The notes under the pieces: generated by a model
The model's database searches: none
Told to the model about the DNA's origin: nothing
What the model saw: only the letters and a program-made list of their open reading frames with translations
Shown: positions 1-7,687 of the stretch, one piece after another
Layout: the number at the start of each line of letters is the position of its first letter
Numbering within the stretch: position 1 is the stretch's first letter
Origin: an uncultured Clostridia bacterium
GTDB taxonomy: Bacteria > Bacillota > Clostridia > Oscillospirales > Ruminococcaceae
DNA length: 11,936 nucleotides
Reading direction: 5' to 3'
Assembly (NCBI GenBank): GCA_947631585.1
Contig: CANRLY010000045.1
Span: 1-11,936 of the forward strand
Translations under genes and position numbers: made by a program

Positions 1-92
1 AAACTACGATATTTAAATTTATATACCAAATGCTGAATGACCTGCGGCTTATCTGACCGCAAGTATGGGTAAATGCACGAATGGAAAGGAGA

Positions 93-116
93 GGACCTTT
101 ACACTTGTGGAGGTCC
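93..116 (+). promoter_or_regulatory. Hairpin covering the Clp ribosome binding site; candidate RNA thermometer
   Basis: Bases 93-102 pair continuously with 107-116 (10 bp, two adjacent U-G wobbles, tetraloop 103-106). The 3' arm contains the GGAGG Shine-Dalgarno at 109-113, which pairs with CCUUU at 96-100. A run of U opposite a Shine-Dalgarno is typical of fourU-type thermometers, and the downstream gene is a stress-type unfoldase, so heat-melted translation is a reasonable inference. The pairing is seen directly; the function is not. Spacing from GGAGG to ATG 128 is long (14 nt), while an in-frame CTG at 122 sits 8 nt away. The rest of bases 1-92 is AT-rich at 10-26 (a TATATA at 20-25 could be a -10, but its -35 would fall at or beyond the edge) and holds no gene I can support. 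Confidence 0.45.
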
Positions 117-127
117 GGTGACTGCTT

Positions 128-2404
128 ATGATAATGTGTACCAGATGCAAAAAACGTCCTGCGGTGGTGTTCGTTACCGCCATGCAGGGCAATGAAAAGA
201 GAAACGAAGGCTATTGCCTGAAATGCGCAAGAGAACTGGGTATATCTCAGGTGGACGAAATGCTCAAGTCCGCCGGAATGAGCGAAGATGAGATCGACAC
301 CATGACCGATCAGCTCATGGAAATAACCGACGGCGACGACTTTGAACTGGGGGGAAGCGCACCTTTGCCGAATTTCCTCAGCAGCATTTTCGGGAACAGC
401 AACCCTCCGAAAGACCCCCGTGACAGCGGAGAGATACCCTTTAACAGACCGGGTCAGGCTTCCGAAAAAATGCCCAGGGACAAGGACAAGAAAAAGAAGC
501 TCAGATATCTTGATAACTACTGCACCAACCTTACCCAGAGGGCAAGAGACGGAAAACTGGATAATATCATCGGCAGGGACAGGGAGATAGCCAGAGTTAT
601 ACAGATACTTTCCAGGCGGCAGAAAAACAACCCCTGCCTTATCGGCGAACCGGGCGTTGGAAAGACCGCCATCGCCGAGGGTATCGCTCAGAAGATAGTG
701 GCAGGTCAGGTGCCTTTCCATATAAGGAACAAGGAGGTCTATCTGCTGGACTTGACCGCCCTGGTGGCAGGTACTCAGTTCAGGGGACAATTCGAGAGCA
801 GGGTAAAAGGTCTGGTGGAAGAAGTAAAGTCGCTGGGGAATGTCATACTGTTTATCGACGAGGTGCATAATCTGGTGGGAACAGGCGACGCCGAGGGGAC
901 TATGAACGCCGCAAATATCCTGAAACCCGCCCTTTCAAGGGGAGAAGTGCAGGTCATCGGGGCAACGACTTTCAAGGAGTACAGAAAGTATATCGAGAAG
1001 GATTCTGCGCTGGAAAGAAGATTCCAGCCGGTGACGGTGGCTGAACCTACCGTGGAGGATACCATTCAGATACTCAACGGCATAAGACAGTATTATGAGA
1101 ACCACCATCGGGTGAAGATAGACGACGAGACCCTGAGAATGTGCGCTGTGCTTTCGGAAAGGTATATAAACGACAGGTTCCTGCCGGATAAGGCGATAGA
1201 CCTGCTGGACGAAGCCTGCGCCTGCGCTTCCATTAGAAGCAAGGAACTGGAAGAACATGAAAAGCTGCTGGACGAACTTCAGCTGCACGAGAAAAAGGAA
1301 CTGGAGCTGGAGTCCAAAGAAGAGCCGGACTACGAAGAGCTTGCAAAAGAAAAATCTGAGATCAGCAGGATAACCAATTCTCTGGAGGAGCTGGAGGAGA
1401 TAGTAAGCAAGCTGAAAGTCACGCCGGAGGATCTTTCTCAGGTGATAGAGCTGTGGACCGGCATACCGGCTAACAAGATAGTGGAGACGGAGTTCGTTAA
1501 GATAAGGAACATCAGGGCTGCTCTGGAAAAAAGGATAATCGGTCAGGAAAAGGCGGTGGACGCCGTTTCCAAGGCGATAAAAAGGGCAAGGGTGCAGCTG
1601 AGCAAGCGGAGACGTCCGGCATCGTTTATTTTCGTAGGTCCTACGGGAGTGGGAAAGACCGAACTGGTAAAGGTGCTGGGAGAGGAGCTGTTTGACGCTA
1701 CCGTACCGATAATCAGAGTGGATATGTCGGAGTATATGGAAAAGCACAGCGTTGCACGGCTGATAGGTTCTCCTCCGGGATATGTGGGCTATGACGAGGC
1801 AGGTCAGCTTACCGAAAAGGTAAGGCGGAGACCTTACTCTGTGGTGCTGTTTGACGAGATAGAAAAGGCTCACCCGGACGTGATGAATATTCTTTTGCAG
1901 ATACTGGACGAGGGAAGGATAAACGACGCCCAGGGCAGAAGCGTGTCTTTTGAGAACACGGTGATAGTCATGACCTCTAACGCCGGCTCTAACGACAAGG
2001 ACACAGGCGTGGGATTCAACAAGACCGAGGGGGATATCTCCAGGGACAAGGCGATGAAAGCGCTGAGGGAATTTCTCAGACCGGAATTTCTGGGAAGAGT
2101 GGACGAGATAGTGGTGTTTGATCCGCTGACTAAGGAGGATTACGCCAAGATAGCCGCTCTTATGCTGGACGAGATGAAACAGCCGCTTCAGGAGAAGCTC
2201 ATAAGATTTGAATACGACCAGGAGGCGTGCAGGCTGATAGCTGAAAAGGCTTTCGGAAAGAAACTGGGCGCAAGGGATATACGGCACGTTATCAGGAACG
2301 AGGTGGAAGATAAGATAGCTTCGGCGCTTATCGACTCGGACAACAGTATCTCCGCCGCAGGACTTACCGTCAGGGACGGGGAACTGGCGCTGGACGTGAT
2401 GTGA
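128..2404 (+). CDS. ClpE-like AAA+ unfoldase, ATP-binding subunit of a Clp protease
   Basis: Two-ATPase Clp/Hsp100 protein of 758 aa that should unfold proteins with ATP and feed them to ClpP in the cytosol. A four-cysteine zinc finger (C4, C7, C30, C33) replaces the usual double Clp_N repeat, as in ClpE. A charged linker (~35-125) follows. AAA1 has Walker A GEPGVGKT (173-180), Walker B ILFIDE (240-245) and an arginine-finger region at R297/R298. A charged coiled-coil middle segment spans ~385-440. AAA2 has Walker A GPTGVGKT (504-511), the pore loop GYVGY (551-555) and Walker B VVLFDE (572-577). A VGF tripeptide at 628-630 lies where ClpP-docking loops lie, so a protease rather than a pure disaggregase role is favoured. 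The start could be ATG 128, ATG 134, or a non-standard CTG at 122 that is better spaced from GGAGG. No CtsR-type operator is visible. Probably co-transcribed with the EAL gene 45 bp downstream. Confidence 0.93.
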   Translation: MIMCTRCKKRPAVVFVTAMQGNEKRNEGYCLKCARELGISQVDEMLKSAGMSEDEIDTMTDQLMEITDGDDFELGGSAPLPNFLSSIFGNSNPPKDPRDSGEIPFNRPGQASEKMPRDKDKKKKLRYLDNYCTNLTQRARDGKLDNIIGRDREIARVIQILSRRQKNNPCLIGEPGVGKTAIAEGIAQKIVAGQVPFHIRNKEVYLLDLTALVAGTQFRGQFESRVKGLVEEVKSLGNVILFIDEVHNLVGTGDAEGTMNAANILKPALSRGEVQVIGATTFKEYRKYIEKDSALERRFQPVTVAEPTVEDTIQILNGIRQYYENHHRVKIDDETLRMCAVLSERYINDRFLPDKAIDLLDEACACASIRSKELEEHEKLLDELQLHEKKELELESKEEPDYEELAKEKSEISRITNSLEELEEIVSKLKVTPEDLSQVIELWTGIPANKIVETEFVKIRNIRAALEKRIIGQEKAVDAVSKAIKRARVQLSKRRRPASFIFVGPTGVGKTELVKVLGEELFDATVPIIRVDMSEYMEKHSVARLIGSPPGYVGYDEAGQLTEKVRRRPYSVVLFDEIEKAHPDVMNILLQILDEGRINDAQGRSVSFENTVIVMTSNAGSNDKDTGVGFNKTEGDISRDKAMKALREFLRPEFLGRVDEIVVFDPLTKEDYAKIAALMLDEMKQPLQEKLIRFEYDQEACRLIAEKAFGKKLGARDIRHVIRNEVEDKIASALIDSDNSISAAGLTVRDGELALDVM

Positions 2405-2449
2405 TACCGGCGCTGACAGACGAAAAACTGAGAAAGGGAGGTCTTTCAG

Positions 2450-5158
2450 GTGATTGGCGGAAGAAAGGTAGTCGGGCTGTGTCTGACTATGGTCCATAAG
2501 CGGACAAGAGCCGATCTTGTGAACAAGATAAAAGCAGCTTTGCTGAAATACAATATAAAGCTCATGGTATTTAACAGCGTGGTGGATTTCTACAACAACG
2601 ATGTTTACGACAAAGGGGCGAAGTCTGTCTACGGTGTGATAAACTATGATCTGGTCGATGCGCTTATTATCCTGACGGACAATTTCTGCAACAGCAGCGT
2701 ATGGGAAGAAATTGCCGACGACGCCAAAAGCAAAGGCGTGCCAGTGGTGCTGGTGGACGCAGAAAGAGAGGGCTTTTGCTGCATAACCAAGGAGTATCGG
2801 GAAGCTTACAAGGAGGTCATAAGGCATATTATCTGCGACCACGGCTGCAAGGATACTTTCTTTATAGCAGGGCTTAAAGAGAACGATGTTAATTCACAGA
2901 TAAGGATACAGTGCTACAAGGAAGTGCTGGAGGAAAACGGGCTGGAGTTTTCGGCGGAGGATATGCTGGCTTACGGAGACTACTGGTCGGGACCTGCACA
3001 GGAGGCGGTGGAGCAAGTCGTTGCAAAAAGGGGCGGAGTGCCGCAGGCGTTTATCTGCGCTAACGACTACATGGCTATCGCTGTGTGCGAAAAGCTCCAG
3101 AGCATGGGGTACAACGTGCCGGAGGACGTGGCGGTCATCGGGTTTGACGGAGTGCCTGACGCAAACTACTTCCACCCAAGGCTGACTACCTGTCGGGAGG
3201 ACAGCGATCAGCTGGCGCAGCTTTGTGTGGATTCCATACGCAGGGCGTTTGACGGAAAGGATATCTCCGGTGTGCTGCATGAGCGGTATCTGCCGGCGGT
3301 GGCACATTCCTGCGGCTGTCCGGTAGTGCCTTACAGCAGGGAGACGGAGGCAAGCTATCTGTTTTACCTTATGCAGGGGATAGAGAGCCACGAGACGTAT
3401 ATGTTCTCATGGCTGGATATGCTGGTGGAGTCCACCGACCTGAACGAACTCAGCGGCTTGCTGACAAGGTGCGTTCTGCCGGGGTCTTACATATGTTTAA
3501 AGTCAAATATAATTACCAATTCCATCACCACAGAGATCAGCGGCGGAGGGGCTTTGCAGCTTGACAAGATGGTGGTGATACCTCACCGCACCGACAAGGA
3601 AGTGAAGATGCTTTCTCAGATAAGCTGCGGACAGATAGTTCCCGACCTGGACAAGTGGGCGGCTGACGACAGCGCATATGTGATAACTTCTGTGTTCACA
3701 TCGGGGCAGGAGTGCGGTTACTATGCCATAAAGACGGACGACCTGATGAACTGCGCACATCAGCTCAACAGGATAGCCAAAGTCACGAACATTGCGTTGA
3801 ATTCGGCTATAAACTATCTGAAACAGAAGTTCATGAGGCTGAGGATAGAAAATGCTTCTTTAGTAAATCCGATCACTGAGCTTCCAAAGCGTATAGGCGC
3901 AAACAAGTGGTTCGAGGAATTTTCCGCCAACGAGGAAAACCACAAGAAAGTGATAACAGTTTCGCTTTATATGCTGCCAAAGTACAAGTACATTTACGAA
4001 AACTACGGTATGCAGGACATCGAGGAAACTTTATGTCTGGTGGCGGAAACGCTGAAGATGGCGAATCCTGAGAACACATACATAGCTCATGTGGCTGAAA
4101 ATGAATTCATCGTGGTGAATTACTACAACGGCGACAAGGAGATAGCAACGGTCATCAACAACGCCACTTCTATGTTTTTCACCAACATTGAAAATTACAA
4201 CAACAGCAGCGGCAAGGAGTATTACATAGAGGTGAACTGCGGCTGCACGGTAGTTGATCCCGGCTGGAAAGGAACGCTTTCCGATTACACCAAGCTTGCA
4301 AGCATAGAGCTTTACGCCAGCAGGATAAAGAACGGCATGGGCGATGCCGTAAAAGAAAACGACAGCGTGGCGGATTTCTACGAGGTGTTCAACACTCTGC
4401 TTGAGAGGAATTTGTTCCTATACTATTTCCAGCCCATAGTAAACGCCAAGAACGGCGAGATATATGCATACGAAGCGCTGATGAGGACCGATTCCAACAT
4501 TGGTATGGATCCGGTGCAGATACTGAAAACTGCCAAGTCATACAAGCGGTTATACGAAGTGGAGAAAGCGACCATGTTCAACGTAATGGAGAGGTACGCT
4601 TCGGAGACGGAGGCTTTTGGCGGAAAGAAAGTCTTTATAAACTCCATACCGGGGTACTTCCTCAAAGCGGACGACATGAACGAGCTGGTAGGGCGATACG
4701 CCGGATTCATGAGATTTTTTGTCTTTGAGATAACCGAGCAGGACAGCATTTCAGACGAAGAGCTGGACCACATAAAGAGTTTTGGCGGAAAAGGCAGCGA
4801 CACGCAGATAGCCATAGACGATTACGGCACAGGTCATTCAAACATTGTGAATCTGCTGCGGTACAATCCGCACATTATCAAGATAGACAGGTTTCTCATA
4901 GAGAACATTCACCGTGATGTGAACAAGCAGATGTTTGTGCGAAACACCATTGATTTTGCCAAATTAAACGGAGTAAAAACTTTGGCGGAGGGTGTGGAGA
5001 CATACGACGAGCTGCGCACGGTGATAGATTTTGGCGTTGACTACATACAGGGTTACTACACCGGGCGGCCGCAGCCTGAGCCGATACTAGAGATAGACCC
5101 GGAGGTTCGCAAGGAGATACTGGACGCCAATCCGCTCATGGCGAATGCAGGCAAATAA
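2450..5158 (+). CDS. Cytoplasmic LacI-type sensor fused to degenerate GGDEF and EAL domains; predicted c-di-GMP phosphodiesterase
   Basis: A 902-aa signalling protein starting at GTG 2450, placed by GGGAGGT at 2436-2442 (7 nt spacing). No signal peptide, membrane segment or helix-turn-helix is visible. Residues ~6-285 resemble the ligand-binding part of LacI regulators (AVIGFDG at 228-234). Residues ~290-470 are an unassigned, possibly GAF-like region. The GGDEF domain (~475-640) carries AENEF (549-553) in place of GGDEF, so it should not make c-di-GMP. The EAL domain (~650-890) keeps EAL-R (675-679), N731, E760, the DDYGTG motif (790-795), K811, E847 and QGY (867-869), which are the metal, substrate and catalytic positions of active phosphodiesterases. 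I infer that a small ligand, perhaps a sugar, bound at the N-terminus tunes c-di-GMP hydrolysis. It lies 45 bp after the Clp gene, likely in one transcript. Confidence 0.9.
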   Translation: MIGGRKVVGLCLTMVHKRTRADLVNKIKAALLKYNIKLMVFNSVVDFYNNDVYDKGAKSVYGVINYDLVDALIILTDNFCNSSVWEEIADDAKSKGVPVVLVDAEREGFCCITKEYREAYKEVIRHIICDHGCKDTFFIAGLKENDVNSQIRIQCYKEVLEENGLEFSAEDMLAYGDYWSGPAQEAVEQVVAKRGGVPQAFICANDYMAIAVCEKLQSMGYNVPEDVAVIGFDGVPDANYFHPRLTTCREDSDQLAQLCVDSIRRAFDGKDISGVLHERYLPAVAHSCGCPVVPYSRETEASYLFYLMQGIESHETYMFSWLDMLVESTDLNELSGLLTRCVLPGSYICLKSNIITNSITTEISGGGALQLDKMVVIPHRTDKEVKMLSQISCGQIVPDLDKWAADDSAYVITSVFTSGQECGYYAIKTDDLMNCAHQLNRIAKVTNIALNSAINYLKQKFMRLRIENASLVNPITELPKRIGANKWFEEFSANEENHKKVITVSLYMLPKYKYIYENYGMQDIEETLCLVAETLKMANPENTYIAHVAENEFIVVNYYNGDKEIATVINNATSMFFTNIENYNNSSGKEYYIEVNCGCTVVDPGWKGTLSDYTKLASIELYASRIKNGMGDAVKENDSVADFYEVFNTLLERNLFLYYFQPIVNAKNGEIYAYEALMRTDSNIGMDPVQILKTAKSYKRLYEVEKATMFNVMERYASETEAFGGKKVFINSIPGYFLKADDMNELVGRYAGFMRFFVFEITEQDSISDEELDHIKSFGGKGSDTQIAIDDYGTGHSNIVNLLRYNPHIIKIDRFLIENIHRDVNKQMFVRNTIDFAKLNGVKTLAEGVETYDELRTVIDFGVDYIQGYYTGRPQPEPILEIDPEVRKEILDANPLMANAGK

Positions 5159-5164
5159 CAAATG

Positions 5165-5208
5165 AAAAAAATCGCCCCGTTCCTCGAAAAAGTGAGGTAT
5201 CGGGGCGA
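5165..5208 (-). terminator. Rho-independent terminator, best on the - strand
   Basis: An 8-bp GC-rich stem (5172-5179 with 5201-5208) can be extended by CCTC/GAGG (5182-5185 with 5194-5197) across a small internal loop. Read on the - strand it is followed by seven T (complement of A at 5165-5171), a canonical terminator for the SDR operon coming from the right. On the + strand only AAATTGTCG follows, so ending of the Clp-EAL transcript here is possible but weaker. Confidence 0.75.
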
Positions 5209-5223
5209 AATTGTCGTACAGTT

Positions 5224-5660
5224 TTTACTCACCGGAGTTTTGGTTTTTCGGTGAAGTTGGGGACTCCCCCTCCGATGGGAGGGGGAGTGGCGGCGAAGCC
5301 GCCGAGGGGGTGGGTTGCCCCCCTGGTCTGCGATTTTTCCTTTGCTCTCTGGGGTTTGGTTTTTCGGTGGAGTTGTGGGACTCCCCCTCCGATGGGAGGG
5401 GGAGCGGCGGCGAAGCCGCCGAGGGGGTGGCTTGCCCCCGGTCTGCGATTTTCCTTTGCTCACCTGAGTTTTAGTTTTTCGGTGAAGTTGGGGGCTCCCC
5501 CTCCGGCAGGAGGGGGAGCGGCGGCGAAGCCGCCGAGGGGGTGTTTTGCCCCTGGTCTGCGCTTTTCCTTTGCTCACTGGAGTTTTAGTTTTTCGGTGAA
5601 GTTGGGGGCTCCCCCTCCGGCAGGAGGGGGAGTGGCGGCGAAGCCGCCGAGGGGGTGGGC
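5224..5660. repeat. Four tandem copies of a ~114-bp GC-rich hairpin repeat
   Basis: Units start at about 5224, 5341, 5455 and 5569, the last one partial. Each contains a TTTTTCGGTG block, a hairpin with CTCCCCCTCC and GGAGGGGGAG arms, a second hairpin GGCGGC-GAA-GCCGCC, and a GAGGGGG segment usually followed by a CCCC run. The arms of the first hairpin are identical in all four units, while the loop is GATG in units 1-2 and GGCA in units 3-4. The C-rich arm could also pair with the later GAGGGGG, giving alternative folds. The array lies between the 3' ends of two convergent operons and would be in the 3' UTR of the SDR transcript. The reading frames that run through it on both strands look like low-complexity artefacts. 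Confidence 0.9.
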
Positions 5661-5676
5661 TATCTTTGCGCTATGT

Positions 5677-6420
5677 TTAGTAGGGCGCAGGCAGGCTTTC
5701 AGCTTTTTCCACTGCGGCTTCCAAAGTCATATCGTAGAAAAGCCCTGCGCCGAAAAATCTTCCCGACTTCTTATCGTCAACGAACGCTCCCACTACTACT
5801 CCGGGAAGTGCGCTTTCAGGTGCGTTTGGTGCGTGAGGTCCGCCAAGGTCGGTCCTGCACCAGCCCGGGTCGGTAAGGTTTATCATCACGTCGCTGCCGT
5901 TGAGTTTCGAGCCGATATCTATAGTTACCTTATCTAGAGCGGCTTTGCTTGCGGAGTAGCCTGCCTGCTCCGGCTCAAGGCGTATGCCGCTGGTGGTATT
6001 TACTATTCTGCCGAAGCCCCTTTCGATCATTCCCGGAAGAAAATGGTAGCAGATCATCATAGGTGAGATCGTATTTATCAGGAAGCTTTTTTCGTAATCT
6101 TCGGCGGGAGTGGAGCAATAATCCGTTCTATAAGCCACCTGCATTCCTGCGTTATTGAGTATGATATCCGGTGTGATACCGGAAGCGTCTATTTCCTCCA
6201 GCATTTTTCTGACCGATGTCAGGTCGGTGAATTCGGCAGCCGCCGAAAGTGTTTTTACGCCAAATTTTTCAAGTTCGGCGGCGGTCTTTTCAGACGCTTG
6301 CACAGTTCTGCTCTGAACTATGATATTACAGCCTTTTTCTGCCATAAATTCTGCGGCAAGCTTGCCGATACCTCTTGCTGCGCCTGTAACGAGCGCCCAT
6401 TTTCCTTTTACGTCAACCAT
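5677..6420 (-). CDS. Short-chain dehydrogenase/reductase (classical SDR)
   Basis: A 247-aa NAD(P)-dependent oxidoreductase with every landmark of a classical SDR: cofactor loop TGAARGIG (12-19), NNAG (89-92), and the catalytic residues N116, S144, Y155 and K159 (YSASK). An arginine after the second strand (R38) hints at NADP(H) preference. Family length is about 250 aa, so it is complete. The substrate cannot be told from sequence. The start overlaps the end of the upstream epimerase-like gene by 8 bp, with AAGGAG at 6431-6436 (10 nt spacing), which suggests one transcript with coupled translation. The TAA stop lies about 17 bp from the hairpin repeat array, and termination is probably at 5165-5208. 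Confidence 0.92.
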   Translation of the reverse strand: MVDVKGKWALVTGAARGIGKLAAEFMAEKGCNIIVQSRTVQASEKTAAELEKFGVKTLSAAAEFTDLTSVRKMLEEIDASGITPDIILNNAGMQVAYRTDYCSTPAEDYEKSFLINTISPMMICYHFLPGMIERGFGRIVNTTSGIRLEPEQAGYSASKAALDKVTIDIGSKLNGSDVMINLTDPGWCRTDLGGPHAPNAPESALPGVVVGAFVDDKKSGRFFGAGLFYDMTLEAAVEKAESLPAPY

Positions 6421-7435
6421 TTTCTCTTATCTCCTTTTTAGCTTTTTCAAGTGCTGATATGACCTTATCGCACCAGTTGTCAAATTCCGGGTCGCTGATT
6501 TGCAGTTCCGGGTGGGAGAGGACATATTCGACAGTTTGTCTTACTCCCTGTTCAAATCTCACAGTTGCTTTAAATTCGGGGACGGCGGCTTTAAGTTTTG
6601 AGTTATCGAAAACCACTGAGCAAGCTTTATCTCCGATAAGGCTGCCTGTAAAGTCATAGTCGCTCACGGCTGCGAGGAACTCCGACGACACATGGACGGC
6701 GTGGAGTTTTACGCCAAGGGCGTCTGCGATACACTGGTAGATCTGGTCCCAGGTAAGCGATTCGTCGCTGGTTATCTGGAAGGCTTCGCCGATAGCGTGG
6801 GGGTTTCCCAGCAAGCCGCAGAAGCCTTTTGCGAAGTCGCTGTTATGGGTCATAGTCCAGAGAGACGAGCCGTCCCCGTGGATAATGACGGGTTTATTTT
6901 CCAGCATACGTTTTACCACCTGCCAGCTGCCGTTTTTACCGTGGACGCCAAGCGGAACGGAGCGTTCGTCATAGGTATGGCTAGGTCTCACGACAGTTAC
7001 CGGGAAGCCGTCCTCACGGTAATGTTTAAAGAGAAGTTCTTCGCAGGCGATCTTATTTCTGGAATATTCCCAATAGGGGTTAGCCAGGGTAGTACCTTCG
7101 GTTATGGTAAAAGAGCGCACCGGTTTATGGTAAGCCGATGCCGAGCTTACGAACACGAACTGTTTTGTTCTTTTGCCGAACAGGCGGAAGTCTCTTTCGA
7201 TCTGTTCTGGGGTAAATCCGATAAATTCGCAGACGCAGTCGAAGGCGGTTCCCGAAAGGGCGTTTTCGGTTTCCTGTTCGTTATTGACGTCGGCGCTGAT
7301 AAAGGACACGTTATCGGGAAGTTCTGTGTTTCTGTTTCCACGGTTGAGCAGCCACACTTCCTCGCCCCGTTTGGCAAGCAGTTTTGTGATCGCCATACTG
7401 ATAGTTCCAGTACCGCCCACAAGCAATATTTTCAT
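6413..7435 (-). CDS. NAD-dependent epimerase/dehydratase-like extended SDR
   Basis: A 340-aa protein with a Rossmann nucleotide-binding start, GGTGTIS at 7-13, a serine cluster SSAS at 97-100, and the Y124-x3-K128 catalytic pair, as in extended SDRs that act on nucleotide sugars or similar NAD-linked substrates. The C-terminal half is typical of the widespread clostridial NAD-dependent epimerase/dehydratase proteins related to plant CSP41-like proteins; exact substrate unknown. The start ATG has an SD GGAGGA (7442-7447) 6 nt away. It is the first gene of a two-gene operon with the SDR and is driven by the consensus promoter at 7472-7500, with a palindromic operator covering the start of transcription, so it is probably repressed until an inducer appears. 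The regulator is not in this window. Confidence 0.88.
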   Translation of the reverse strand: MKILLVGGTGTISMAITKLLAKRGEEVWLLNRGNRNTELPDNVSFISADVNNEQETENALSGTAFDCVCEFIGFTPEQIERDFRLFGKRTKQFVFVSSASAYHKPVRSFTITEGTTLANPYWEYSRNKIACEELLFKHYREDGFPVTVVRPSHTYDERSVPLGVHGKNGSWQVVKRMLENKPVIIHGDGSSLWTMTHNSDFAKGFCGLLGNPHAIGEAFQITSDESLTWDQIYQCIADALGVKLHAVHVSSEFLAAVSDYDFTGSLIGDKACSVVFDNSKLKAAVPEFKATVRFEQGVRQTVEYVLSHPELQISDPEFDNWCDKVISALEKAKKEIRENG

Positions 7436-7447
7436 AGTTATTCCTCC

Positions 7448-7471
7448 TTACACAAAATTGATCTTGTGTAA
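7448..7471 (-). promoter_or_regulatory. Palindromic operator between -10 box and ribosome binding site
   Basis: Perfect 8-bp inverted repeat TTACACAA - 8 nt - TTGTGTAA that abuts the -10 box (7472-7477) on one side and the ribosome binding site (7442-7447) on the other, so it spans the expected transcription start. This position suits a repressor such as a TetR or MarR family dimer; the family is inference. A weaker + strand promoter (TTGTGT 7464-7469, 18 nt, TTTAAT 7488-7493) would share this site, so it might also control the divergent transporter unit. Confidence 0.6.
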
Positions 7472-7500
7472 ATTATACTTTTACTTTTTTAATTTGTCAA
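7472..7500 (-). promoter_or_regulatory. Consensus sigma-A promoter of the epimerase-SDR operon
   Basis: On the - strand, TTGACA at 7500-7495 and TATAAT at 7477-7472 are separated by exactly 17 nt. Both hexamers match the housekeeping consensus perfectly, so the promoter should be strong unless repressed, which fits the operator directly downstream. Confidence 0.9.
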
Positions 7501-7506
7501 GTTTTA

Positions 7507-7656
7507 GCAGCTGCTCGGTGGGAGTCCCACGCCGCCCCTCGCAGGCGCAGCCGCCGCTCTGCGGCCGGCTGCGCCGGACTGCCGCCGTGGGGCTTGCCCC
7601 ACGGCGGCGGGTAAGCGGAGCTTTCAGCTCCGCTGCGAGGGGCGGCGAGCCGCAGC
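7507..7656. repeat. Cloverleaf-like GC-rich inverted-repeat element
   Basis: An outer perfect stem of about 15 bp (7530-7544 with 7633-7647) encloses three hairpins: 7544-7553 with 7566-7575, 7581-7593 with 7596-7608 (13 bp, two-base centre), and 7614-7622 with 7626-7634. A GCTGC/GCAGC pair (7510-7514 with 7652-7656) and a small GTGGGA hairpin (7519-7530) flank it. The whole resembles a four-way junction or cruciform. It lies between divergent operons, just upstream of the transporter leader ORF. It may be a miniature mobile or REP-like repeat, or a structured 5' UTR; nothing inside looks coding. Confidence 0.75.
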
Positions 7657-7687
7657 ACGCAACTAACTGAGAAAGGAGGCGGATCAA

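Noticed and set aside
935..2842. 635-residue open frame on the - strand under the Clp gene
   Set aside because: The + strand frame has complete Clp motifs; the antisense frame shows no domain and is a shadow of codon bias.
5224..5660. CRISPR array
   Set aside because: Units are ~114 bp and nearly identical over their full length, with no unique spacers of regular size.
5251..5937. Long + strand frame (and a similar - strand frame, 5056-5577) translating the repeat units as ~38-residue Pro/Gly/Ala repeats
   Set aside because: GC-rich repeat with few stops in several frames, no ribosome binding site at the first start codon, and the + frame runs antisense through the end of a clear SDR gene.
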